In this document: piece by piece, positions 42,192-57,511 of the stretch
Layout of the letters: each line of letters opens with the position of its first letter
How positions within the stretch are numbered: the stretch's first letter is position 1
The notes under the pieces: model-generated
Seen by the model: only the letters and a program-made list of their open reading frames with translations
Databases searched by the model: none
Told to the model about the DNA's origin: nothing
Origin: Anaeromyces robustus
Taxonomy: Eukaryota; Neocallimastigomycota; Neocallimastigomycetes; Neocallimastigales; Neocallimastigaceae
NCBI GenBank assembly: GCA_002104895.1
Contig: MCFG01000047.1
Location: forward strand, 17,501-81,500
Direction of reading: 5' to 3'
DNA length: 64,000 nt
Position numbers and translations under genes: made by a program

Positions 42192-42317
42192 CTTAAATAT
42201 TTGGTTCTAAAATTTGTTATTACAAATTTCTTTATTACAATTACTTATCTATATATATATATATACTTGAATACTTGATTCTAAAATTTGTAATTACAAA
42301 TTTCTTTAATATAATTA
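42192..42317. repeat. Direct repeat with a 20-bp palindrome upstream of the NUFIP1-like gene
   Basis: Two copies of a roughly 52-bp unit (42192-42243 and 42266-42317) begin CTTAAATATTTGGTTCTAAA or CTTGAATACTTGATTCTAAA. Each contains AAATTTGTNATTACAAATTT; in the second copy (42284-42303) this is a perfect 20-base palindrome, in the first (42210-42229) it has one mismatch. They lie about 70 and 145 bp upstream of the ATG at 42120, so a regulatory dimer site is possible. Confidence 0.75.
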
Positions 42318-42325
42318 TTTTTTTC

Positions 42326-42356
<31 letters not shown>

Positions 42357-42771
42357 TTTTTGTATATATGTTTAATTAAATTGTTATAACAATTTAGATA
42401 TAAAATATATATAATATAAATTATTTAAAATTAAATTATTAAAAATAATTAAAAAAAAAAGATAATTATTAATTATATAATTATATGTTATAAAATAATA
42501 ATGGTAATTTATTAAGAATTATAATAATTATAATAATAAAAACATATTTAAATGTTTTAAGTTGATAGTTAAGAAAATAATTATATTATTAAATTTTTAA
42601 CAGAATATAGATCTTTTTATATTTAATAATTTGTTTAAATTTTATATAAATTAAATTAGAATTTAATGTTAATATATAATCATTTTTATGGCAATAAAAT
42701 TATTCTTTAATATTATAATTTATATAACATATAAAATAAAATAAAAATATAATAGAAACAAAATAAAATAA

Positions 42772-42809
<38 letters not shown>

Positions 42810-43336
42810 TTAAAAATTAATATATATTATAAATATATTTATATATATTATTGATTATATTCTATTTAAAAAATTAATTTTTTTTTTTTTTTTTGTAAAA
42901 ATTTAATTAATCCAATTAAGTATTTATACAAAAAATTTATAAACAAGAATAAAGAAAAAAAAAAAAGAGAAAAAAATAAAGAATAGAAAAATTCAAACTA
43001 ATAATATATATATTCATAAAAAAATATTATAAATATTTTAAATATGAATTTATTAATATTAATAATTATGAAAAACAATTAGAAATAAGAAGATTTTACT
43101 TTATATAAACATTCATCATATTTATTATAGAACAAAAATAAATTACAAAAAAATATAAAATAAAAATAAAAAATTAACTTCTTTTAGTTTTTGGTACAAT
43201 TGATTATAATATATATAATTATATATATATATTAGGGTTAGGTTATAATATTTAATATAATTTAACCTTTTAATAAAAATATTCATCAATAAAAGATATA
43301 TATCATTTTTTTCTTTTCTTTTTACAAACAATAATA

Positions 43337-43442
43337 GTATTGTATTTATTTTTTATTTCTAATATTCTAGTTATCAATTTTAAAAATTGGTATTGTATTT
43401 ATTTTTTATTTCTAATATTCTAATTATTAATTTTAAAAATTG
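43337..43442. repeat. Perfectly adjacent 53-bp tandem duplication
   Basis: Units 43337-43389 and 43390-43442 both begin GTATTGTATTTATTTTTTAT and end TTTTAAAAATTG, and differ at only two positions near the middle. The duplication is recent and lies in the spacer upstream of RTF1. Confidence 0.95.
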
Positions 43443-44229
43443 TTTCTTGATTATTTAATTATTTACTATTTTATATGTGTATAACCAATATTGTATTTTT
43501 TTTATATTTTAATATATATGTTTTACATGTATATTCCGTTTTTTGATTATAAGCTTTTATTATTATTTTTTTTTTTTTTTATTTCAATTTTTAGCAATAA
43601 TCATTTTATTCTTAATAATAGTCGTTAATAAAAATGTTAACATAAAATAATATTAAAAATAAAATAAAACAAAGTCAGTTATTATTATATAAATTTATAA
43701 GAATATTGCAATAATTGATATAATAATTATATAATTATATCAATAACACAAAATTATTTTATATTATATATGTATAATTTCCATTTTTAAATTGTAAATT
43801 ATATTAAAATCAAATTATAATATGATAATTATTAAATAATAATAATATTTTTATTAATAATAAATATAGATATTATATAATAATTGATTAATCTACATAT
43901 TTATTTTTAACTTTATATATATATATTTATTTTATTTTTAAATATTTTTAAATATTTTTAAATATTTATCTTTACAATTGATTATAAAATTGTAATTAAA
44001 TATAAAAATATATTATAATATTATAATTTATATATCAATTTAAGATAGAGTAAAAAAAAAATAAGGAAAAATACAATAAGAAGAATAATTTTGCTTTTTA
44101 TATTTTAATTAATATTTGTATCATTTAATTTTAAAAAAGTTTATACTAGAGATTTTCTTTTTTCAACTCGAAGAAAATTAGGAAATTTAAGGGAATTTTT
44201 TTTTTGTCATAAATTTAAATCTATAAATC

Positions 44230-47832
<3,603 letters not shown>

Positions 47833-49691
47833 GAAATACTAATATAAAATTAAACAAAACAAAAACAAAAAACAAAAAATGAAAAAACAAAAAATGAAAA
47901 TATATTATAGATTAAAATTTTTATATATCTTATTCTTTTTTTCTTGAATATTTTAATTTTTTTTTATTATTCAAAATTATAATATTATTTATTATCAAAT
48001 ATTATTTATATATTATTTTTCTTTCTTTTTTTTTTTTTTTTTTCTTTTTTTTTTTTTCTTAAATACAATTAATATATATTTTCCTTCTTTTTGAAAAAAG
48101 AAAAACTAATCGTTATAAAACAATCAAGACAATAAAAATAAACATATAATTAGAAAATAATATTATAAATGGTATATTATTTTTTTATTATCTATTTTTA
48201 GTTTTATTTATTTATTTATTTATTTATATTAATTTTTTTATCATAATAAACTATAATAAAAATAATATAATAATAATGATGCTAATAATAGGAAAGATAA
48301 CTGATACATACTATTATTCATAAATTTGAAATGATTTTCTTTTCTTTTCTTTTTTTTTTTTTTCTTTTAGACAACTATTAATTATAATTACTATAGTAAT
48401 AATAATAATAATATTATTATTATAATAAGCCATAAAAATGTATTTTGCCTTTATTATTATAAAAATAATATGATAGAGAAGTGATTTATGATTATCATTA
48501 GAATTGTCATAGATTCTAGAATAATAATCATTAATTATATGACACTCTATCTTATTAATTATTATTATTATTATTAAAAATAATAAATATAACTTCCTCT
48601 ATTAAAAATAAGAAATTTTTTTTTAAATGGTTATTCTATTTTTTACATATATAAAAATCATAATTTATATAATTTATATTCTGTTATTTTATTTTTTAAA
48701 GATAATATTTAATATTAAATAATTATGATTTAGCATTAACATTTATATTTAATTATATATTAAAAATATGTATGTGCTTATATATATATTTTTCCCATTA
48801 ATATTTCAATAATATTATTCTATTAAATATCGTACATATATAGTAGTGTTAATATAAAAATATTAATAAAAAATATATAAAAGGAAAGGGTTAAATTACA
48901 AATATTTTTATTTACTTTTTTTTTTTTTTATTTTTTATTTTTTTTTATTTTTTTATTTTTATATTATTATTATTATATATTAATTTATTATTATTTTTTT
49001 TTATTATTGTTTTTATATATATATTTTTTTAAATAATTCTAAACAATACATTTAAAAAAAGTTTTCATTATTAACTTTATTTTGTGTATTTAGAATGAAT
49101 TATTATTATTAAATTTTATAAAATTAAAAAAAAAAAATTGTTATAATAAGAGAAAAAAAATATATGTAAGTTTAATAAAATATTAAAAATTTAATTTTAA
49201 TAAATCATTAATGATATGCAATAGTATTTTGTTGATTATTTGCTGATTTTTTTATTATTTTTTTTTTGAATTTTGTTAATATTATTGTTATTATTGTTTC
49301 ATTTTCATTTTCTTATTGATTTTTTCATTTGTTATTTCTTTATTTTAATTTTCTTTCTTTTTCTTTTTTCTTTTTTCTTTTCCTTACTTTTCTTTTCTTT
49401 CTTTCTTTTTTTTTTTTTTTTTTTTTTTAATTTTAATTTTAATTCTTATTTTATTTATTTGTTCTTTTATTTTATACTTTCTATTTTTATTTATGATTTT
49501 TTTGTTATTAATTATGAATTATTAATTATGTTTAATTATTTTATTATTTTATTCGTTTGGAAAAAAATATAATTTGAATTTGTATATACGAATTAAATCA
49601 ATTTCTATATTATATTTCAGTTTTTTTTTATATTATATTTGTAAATATGTTGAAGGTTAGCTTTATTTTATTAACATAGGAAATATAACGT
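47833..49691. other. Spacer between convergent RTF1 and coiled-coil genes
   Basis: AT-rich 1.9 kb with T runs (48024-48060, 49401-49428) and the imperfect inverted repeat at 48472-48551 described separately. No gene is supported; T-rich open frames near 49273-49572 are low-complexity Phe/Leu runs. Confidence 0.65.
48472..48551. other. Imperfect 80-bp inverted repeat / long hairpin
   Basis: GATAGAG at 48472-48478 pairs with CTCTATC at 48545-48551. The inner arms also match in part: ATGATTATCATTAGAAT on the left against the reverse complement of the right arm, ATGATTATTATTCTAGAAT. The apex is near GTCATAGATT. It could be a small MITE-like element, a structured RNA, or part of the termination region of the convergent genes. 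Confidence 0.5.
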
Positions 49692-50930
49692 TTACTTTGC
49701 ATTTGATGAGAAGAATTTACTAATTTGAGTTTGAAAGTAAGATTGACTACGATTATGTCTTCTTGCTTTTGGAGCTTCATGTTTGATTGATAATGAATAT
49801 GAATCTTCAACTTCTTCAAGATGTGGATCACTCATCATTTTTTGAATGACATTTCTTAAGTATAAAGTTAAAGCTTGATTTTGTTCTTTTTGATCTTTAA
49901 TTTTATAAATTATTAAATATAAATTAATTATTATAAAATATTATAATAATAAATTAATGAATATTAAAAAAAAAAATAATAAAAAAAAAAAAAATTAAAA
50001 AAATTTAATAAATAGTTGAGTAACTATTCATTATATATATATAAAATTATATAACAATTTTTTTTTTTTTTGATAATTACTCTTAATTTCTTTTTCATAT
50101 TTTACAATTCTTGGATCTTTATCAAATACACTTAAGTTTTGAATTTCAGTTAATTCATCACATAATGTAGTATCCTTTGATTGTTCACTAGCATTGGAGT
50201 CATTAGTTGAAACATCTGAAACAGTATTCTTTTCATTAATATTTTCCTAAATTGAAGAAAGAAAAAAAATGAAATATGAAAAAAAAAAAAAAATTATTTA
50301 TATAAATATTTAAATAAATTTTATTAACAATTAGATATAATTAATTAAATTAAATATATAAATTATAGCTATATATATTATATTAATGATATATATAATA
50401 ATCTATATATAAGTAAATATTCAATTGTTTTGATGTTAGATTTTTACTTGTAATAATGGATGTTGTAAAAGTTCACCAGAAAGAGTTTTTTCTTGTAAAA
50501 GTATTTGGTATGATTCATTTTCTTCAGTTAAATTAGTATTTGCTTCTTCTAATTCTCTAATAAGATTTTTTAATTCTTCAACTTCTTTTGTTAATTCCTT
50601 TTCCTTATTATTCTTTTGGTCAAGGTAATTCTTTGCCTTTATATAAATTATATTAATTAAAAATATTAATGATTATTATCATGTCATTATTATCATAATA
50701 ATTATTATTATATATTAATAAAAATGAAGTTTATATTAATAATATATATTTATATAAATTATTTTGTTAAATATTTTACAATTTCAAGTTCATCATTTAA
50801 TTCATTAATGGTTTTTTCATGTTGATTAATTCTAGTTTTTAAACCATTAATATCAGATTTTTCTGGTAATTCAGAAATAGCTTCTTGGAGTTGCATATCT
50901 AAGTATAAACTTTTTCTCTTAAGTTCTATT

Positions 50931-50963
<33 letters not shown>

Positions 50964-52000
50964 GATTTATTTTATAAATAACATTAAAAAAAAATTTTTT
51001 TTTTTCATTATTCTTTTATATTATCATATAATTCATTTTTTTTTATTTACCTCTATTATCTGATTTTGATTCACGGATATCAGATAATAAATTTTTTTCT
51101 TTATTTAACCATTCCTTTTGTTGGCTGGTCATATTTTTGTTCTAATAATAATTATAGTATTATAGGTGTATTCAATATTAATATATATAAATATACATTT
51201 AATATATAACATTCATAAGATATTTACAAGTTTATCAATTTTTTCTTCTAAGTTATCCTTTATTCTATTTAAGTGATTGTTTTCTCTAGTAAGTATATTA
51301 ATATCATCTTTTTGGTTTGAGTATTTTAATTCTAATTTGGCATAATCATCTCTAAGTTTCATTATTTCATTCTCAGAAGTATTGAATTTCTATTTAAAAA
51401 TAATATAAATATAACATATAAATAATAAATATAATGTTTTTTAAAAAAAAAGAAAATAAAATAAATTATTTAATATAATTAATATATATATATTTTTTAA
51501 TTTATAAAAATATTATTTTATTGTTATCTTAAATATATATATTAAAATATTTACAGATTTGTATACTAAAATTTGGTCTTTCAAGCCTTCAGCTTCATCT
51601 TCTAATTTTTCAATTTCTTTATTAGCCATTAATTGATAATCAACAAGCTGTTTTTTTTTAAATTTTTTTTTTTTTTTTTCGATTTGATATTTATAATACA
51701 ATATTTTTTTTAAAATTATATAATAAGTGAAACAAAGCGAAATAAATAAATATGTAAATATATATATAATATTATTTATAGATAAATATATATTTTTTAA
51801 AAATTAGTTTTAATAATTAATTACTTAAATATATTTTAATAACTTACTTCTTTATTTTCTTCTTGTAATTTTTCGAGTTCTTCGACTAATTCCTTATTAT
51901 CTTCTTGAACTTTTTGAAGTTCTTCAATTAAAGCTTTAACGCCGATTTTAATATCGGCAGAATCTAAATTATCAAGATTATTTAATTCAATGGTAACCAT
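49692..52000 (-). CDS. Coiled-coil protein of unknown function, eight exons
   Basis: Exons 51848-52000, 51555-51647, 51228-51389, 51051-51141, 50780-50925, 50448-50636, 50081-50246 and 49692-49894 join in phase and give 400 aa. Residues about 15-260 are near-continuous heptad coiled coil rich in Glu, Lys and Leu (ALIEELQKVQEDNKELVEEL, EKLEDEAEGLKDQ, ELTKEVEELKNLIRELEE). Two less coiled segments look conserved rather than random: ENESYQILLQEKTLSGELL at about 254-272 and NQALTLYLRNVIQKMM near 338-353. The tail is basic and Ser-rich (KARRHNRSQSYFQT). No membrane segment or enzyme motif is present. I do not recognise a named family; a cytoskeletal or vesicle-tether role is only a guess from the coiled coil. 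The ATG at 52000 starts MVTIELNNLD and is the first in frame. Confidence 0.87.
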
Positions 52001-53511
52001 TTTTTCCACTGTTTGAAGTATTATATATTATTTAGTATTGATAGTAATAAATAATTTATTAATACTATATCGAAAATTAAATGATTATGCAATGAAATTA
52101 ATGTCAATATTTATTATATTATAATATTACATTATACTTTACATTTATTTTTTAATTTCTAATTAAAATAATATAATTGAAATACTTTTATAATTACTGT
52201 TGTATTTATATAGACAATATTAAACAATATTGCTTTTACTGATATTAAAATTTATATTTAATAGGAAATAATTTTTATAAATATAATTTTTTTATTTTTT
52301 TACAGTATTCTTTAGTTTTGTTTTTTTTTTTTATTTAGTTACTATATATAATATAGTTCAAATTGAAAAAAAAGATTGAAAAGGTGATTGAAAATATATT
52401 TACATAAAAATATAATATATATATATTTATAATACTATTATAGTATTATTATAAAATTAGATTTTTTAATATATTATTTTGAAATATTAAATAATAAAAA
52501 TCTATTTTGATTATATATATTTATAGTTTTTTCTTATAATATGTTGAATAGTAATAAAAGAAAAAAAAAATAGCTTTTTTTTATTTATAATAAAAGAATA
52601 AAGGATGAGTTTTATTTGTTAATAATTCTTTTTTATTATTTATTTTTTTTTTTTTTTGGATTTTAATTTTTTTTTTTGATAATTATGATGATATATTAAA
52701 ACAATTAATATTAAATTAAATAAATTAATATATATTCTATATATTATAATATATTATATTATATATTAATTAATATATATATGATAATTTAATATATATT
52801 AATAATATATATTTTTTATATTAATTATATGGCATGTATGTTTTATATTTATATTTTTTATAATCTATATAAAAAACAATACAAATAAAATATATTAATA
52901 TATATTTTACAATATATTATACAATAATATATTTAAAGTTTATTTTTTTTTTTTTAATTATATATATTGTATGGAATATATTTTAATATAATATATCATA
53001 TATCATATAGTAGATATATTTAGTTGTACACTTTATTTTTATATTATTATTGTTATCCTTCCATATAATATAAAATAAGTGATATATATACAATAATTAA
53101 ATAATAATACAATAATCAAATGTAAACTACTATATATTATTTATATATGATTATAGAGTATATAAATTTATTATTTATGAATGTAATTAAAATTTTAAAT
53201 ATTTATATATTAATATTATATTATTATATATGATTATTATATATTATTATATAATTAAAATTAAATTTCTATTTATTTTTTTTTTATTTTCCATTTATTG
53301 TATTTTAATTTATATTATTAAATAGATATTTCAAAAGTTGTTGGTTTAAAATGTACACTTTTTTTCAAAGTTTTATTTTTTTTATATAAAATACCAAAAA
53401 TAGATAGTTTTTTCTTTAGTTTTTTTTTCCGTACATATTAAATATAGTAATAAATTAATAAACATATATATAAATATATATAAATGATAAATAAATAAAT
53501 AAACAAATATA

Positions 53512-53647
<136 letters not shown>

Positions 53648-54329
53648 AAAATGTAAATAAATAAAAAAAATGTAAATAAATAAAAAAAATGTAAATAAAT
53701 AATATTTTTTATTTATTAAGATTTTAATATTTGCTTTATATTTACTATAAGATAATAGTTATAAATTATTATAATAAAATTAGTTGTTACAAAGTGTAAA
53801 TAAATAAATAATAAATAAATAAATAAACAGAAAAAAGACTTATTATTTGATAAATTAATGTCTGTATACATTCCTTTTTTACAATTCATAATATTTTGAT
53901 TTAATTCGTTCTTTTTCTTTTATTCTTTTTTTTTTTTTTCCTTATTTCTATTTTCACTATAATTTATAAATACTTTCTATTAGTAATTTTTTTTTATTTT
54001 AAATAATGATATCTTGTATATCTTTTTTTTCTAAATTATTTAATGTTACACAATATACTTTTATCATCCTTAAACTTTATTTTATATTAAATACATTTTT
54101 GTTGTGTAAGTATAACAAATATTACATTAATAAATATATAATTATAAATATCAATTTTGGTTGCACAATTTTTTTAAATTTTAATTATTTAATATTAAAG
54201 TTTTAAAAATATTAAAAATTTTTTTTTTCTTTTCTGTAACTTAATAAATATTAAAATTAATATTAATAAAAAAAACCATTTATTAAATAATAACAGTAAT
54301 AATAGTAGAGTATTATAATTAATTTTTTT

Positions 54330-54660
54330 TACTTTAACCAGTTTTTACCCTAGTTGATAAGGCTTTGTTTTAATATAAAGATTTTGACGAATTTCCAATT
54401 AATTGTGCTTCTATGTTAGGACTTGTTTCTTTCTCTAGATAATACATAAATTTTAACAATATAAAATATCTACCATTTTAGAGACTTATATTAAGATTTA
54501 TGTCAATTTGATTTCAGTGATATATGGACATCGACTATTTGATGCTTAGTATTGTTTATTGTCTTGTATTAGTTTAACTTACTCATTATTAGAAATATAT
54601 AGAGGGACCAAGGACATGCAGAGTTCATAAATTCCATGTGATGAATCACATGTGAGTTTA
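54330..54660 (+). pseudogene. Possible decayed coding element (transposon or gene relic)
   Basis: Sequence complexity rises in this stretch. Short plus-strand frames read like ordinary protein but are broken by stops: YKDFDEFPINCASMLGLVSF near 54377-54436, DFSDIWTST near 54512-54538, and EGPRTCRVHKFHVMNHM near 54602-54652. They are not in one frame and no start or splice sites connect them. CATGTGAT-GA-ATCACATG at 54635-54652 is a perfect inverted repeat. The protein family is not recognised. Confidence 0.3.
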
Positions 54661-55804
54661 TATAAAAATAGTTCATATTTAATAATAATAATTATAATAA
54701 AAATTATCTTTTATTATAATTATTATAATTTCATATTAAATAGTTTAAATATGTTACATCAACATAAATATAATAAAAATTTTTTGTCATAAAATAGTAA
54801 TAATTATACTTTGTTGTATAATAGATATATGGAATTAAATAATAAATTTATAATAAAAAATAAATTTTTAGTAACTAATAATATATTTTTTTGAGTAAAT
54901 ATTTATTAAATTATTATTTTTTAATAGCTATTTTTTAAAAAATCTACTTAAATGTATGAATTAATTATAATATATTTATATGAAAAAAATAATAATTATA
55001 ATTTATTATATAATAAATACTCTTAATTTTAATTTGATTTTATAAGTATATATAAAGAAATTTTTTTTTTTAAATGAGTTTTTTTAATAAACAATTATTA
55101 ATTTTACTTTATTTTTTTTTTATAATTTGTTATTTCAATGAAGTAATGATGATAAAAATAATTATTATAAACTCCAGAAATGAATATTAAAATTATTCAT
55201 TATCTTTTTATAAATAATTAAAAAAATATTTATATTTAGCTAGTATCATATCAATTTTTAATAATATGTTTTTTTTTTTTTGATGATATATTATAATAAA
55301 AATATTATATAAAATGAAAATTCATATTTAATATTAATTATAAATATTAAAAATCTTATTTTATTCTTTTATATTATGTATACTATGTTGCTAATAAATT
55401 AATGTTTTTCTGTCTTTTTATTTATTTATTTAGAATATAATTAAGAAAGTACTTTTTTTATGCACATTTTAATGTTCAATTTATATTATATATAATTTAA
55501 AGAAGTTCATTTAAAAAATGAAATTAAAAAAGAAAAATCAAAACTAAAATAAAACATGACTTATATAAGAAAAAAAATATAGTAAAAGCTATATGTATAC
55601 ATATATATATATATATATAACAACTTTGAAATAAGCAATAATAGTATTAATATTATTTGAATTTATCTTTTTTTAAATGATAAACAAAAAAAAAAAGTAT
55701 AAAAAAAAAATAATACTTATTAAATTCTCCATTTAATTATTTAAATATATATAATAAACAAAAATGAATAATTAAATATATGTTTTGAATAAGATTAAGT
55801 TAAG

Positions 55805-55970
55805 ATTGAAGTTATTATCATTATTATGTCTTTTATAGAACATCAATGATATTAATATTGAAGGTGTTATTATTATTATACTTTTTATTAAACATCAATA
55901 ATAATATTAAAGTTGAAGACGTTATTACTATTATATCTTTTATAGATTCAACATTATAGTTTTGACATTG
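55805..55970. repeat. Degenerate tandem repeat, about 54-bp unit, three copies
   Basis: Units starting near 55805, 55857 and 55913 share the layout TTGAAG-N-GTTATTA-N-TATTAT, then CTTTTTAT or CTTTTATAGA, then a CATCAAT-like segment and TTAATATTA, with drift between copies. The minus strand is open through about 53 codons of it, but no product is recognised. Confidence 0.65.
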
Positions 55971-56046
55971 AAAGATGTTGGTTGTTACTAATCATATAAT
56001 AACTATAAAAAATATAAATAATAAAAAGGTTTTTTCTATTGACATA

Positions 56047-56112
56047 TCATTCTATTCTTTGAGCATGTAATTTATTTAAAATTGAAGCTGAAACTCCACT
56101 AAGAAGAGACAT
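56047..56112 (-). CDS. Candidate 21-residue small open frame
   Basis: The minus strand reads ATG...TGA for 21 residues (MSLLSGVSASILNKLHAQR, then IE). Its composition is ordinary (Ser, Leu, Ala, His, Gln) in a stretch where random frames are Ile/Asn/Lys/Tyr-rich. It could be a first exon whose continuation I cannot find, a small peptide, or chance. Confidence 0.2.
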   Translation of the reverse strand: MSLLSGVSASILNKLHAQRIE

Positions 56113-56436
56113 ATTATAAAATTTAAATTAATGATATAGAGTATATTATTAAAATAATTATTTATTTTAATATTAATAATACACTTTGATAAATTATATA
56201 AAGTATATACTGTACTGTTCATAAATATATGTATATTTATTTAAGAATATACTAGTAATTTACTAACTGTATATTTTTAATTAATAAATATTAAGTTTAG
56301 TTATTAAAAAAAATAATTATTAAATTAAAATATAATTATATACAGTTAAATTGATATATTTATATATATTGTTATTATTATTAAATTATAAGTCATGTTA
56401 ATATATATATACATTTTATTATTTAAAAAAAAGATT

Positions 56437-56568
56437 TATATAATAAATAAATAAATAAATAAATAAAATAAATAAATAATAAAAAATAAATAATAAAAAA
56501 TAAATAATAAATAAATAAAAAATAAATAAATAAATAATAAATAATAAATAATAAATAAATAAATAAAA

Positions 56569-56635
<67 letters not shown>

Positions 56636-56689
56636 AAAATAAATAAATAAATAAATAAAATAAATAAATAAGTAAATAATAAAAAATAA

Positions 56690-56752
<63 letters not shown>

Positions 56753-56830
56753 AATAAACAAATACATAAATAAATACATAGATAAATAAACAAATAAAAT
56801 AAATAAATACATAAATAAATACAAAGATAA
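56437..56830. repeat. Degenerate (TAAA)n array
   Basis: Mainly TAAA units with TAAAA, ACAT and GATA interruptions over about 390 bp. All minus-strand frames read open Leu/Phe/Ile/Tyr repeats because of the period; they are not genes. Confidence 0.93.
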
Positions 56831-57408
56831 ATATATATATTTCAAGCAAATTTAACATTTAACATATCAATAAACTAGTTTATTAATTAACAAACTCGAC
56901 AAACTTAAATAAAATATAATTATAAATAAAGAGAACTAAATCTTGTTAATATTAATTAATTATTTAAAGAAATTAGTACCTAATTTTGAATTTTTTAATG
57001 TGTTATTCATTTGTTATAGATATTTTATAGATATTTAAGATTTTAGTAATCATAATAGTCATAATAGTCATAAATGTATAATTTTATATTGTATATAGTT
57101 AATAATTAATAATGATTTACCCTAAAAGAATAATTATAAAAAAGATTTATATATTCAGAATTATCAGAATTATGTTAAAATATAAAATTTTTATAATTAA
57201 TATTTTTTTTTGTTAAAACATAAAAAAAAAAAAAAACTCAAAATATTTATCATTGTACAATAAAAATAATTTAAAAAAAAATCCTCTAAATTAATATTTT
57301 ATATCTGAAATAATTTTAAATTTGTAAAGAGTATTAATTATTTATAAAAAAAACTTTTCAATAAATGTTATAAGCATGTAATATAATGATTTTAAATCTT
57401 ATGAATAT

Positions 57409-57511
57409 TATATATATATTTATTATATACATATTTATGTAAAGTGCTTTATTAATATAATTATATATATATTTATTATATACAATATTTATGTAAAGTA
57501 CTTTATTAATA
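57409..57511. repeat. Tandem duplication of about 51 bp
   Basis: TATTTATTATATACATATTTATGTAAAGTGCTTTATTAATA is followed immediately by TATTTATTATATACAATATTTATGTAAAGTACTTTATTAATA; the copies differ by one substitution and one or two inserted bases. Confidence 0.85.

Larger units (their letters stand above)
42121..44229. other. Divergent promoter region between NUFIP1-like and RTF1 genes
   Basis: This 2.1 kb separates two genes that point away from each other, so it holds both promoters. It contains a palindrome-bearing direct repeat at 42192-42317, a 53-bp tandem duplication at 43337-43442, T and A runs (about 42320-42361 and 42776-42805) and short TA tracts. No gene is supported. Confidence 0.65.

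Noticed and set aside
43231-43246. TTAGGGTTAGG, telomere-like motif
   Set aside because: Fewer than two units, internal to a spacer between normal genes; chance is sufficient.
49273-49572. Phe/Leu-rich plus-strand open frame
   Set aside because: Made of T-rich simple sequence with no conserved motif; resembles a membrane protein only by composition.
54006-54206. 66-codon plus-strand frame (MISCISFFSKLF...)
   Set aside because: Phe/Ile/Tyr/Asn composition equal to local random frames; no splice partners or motif.
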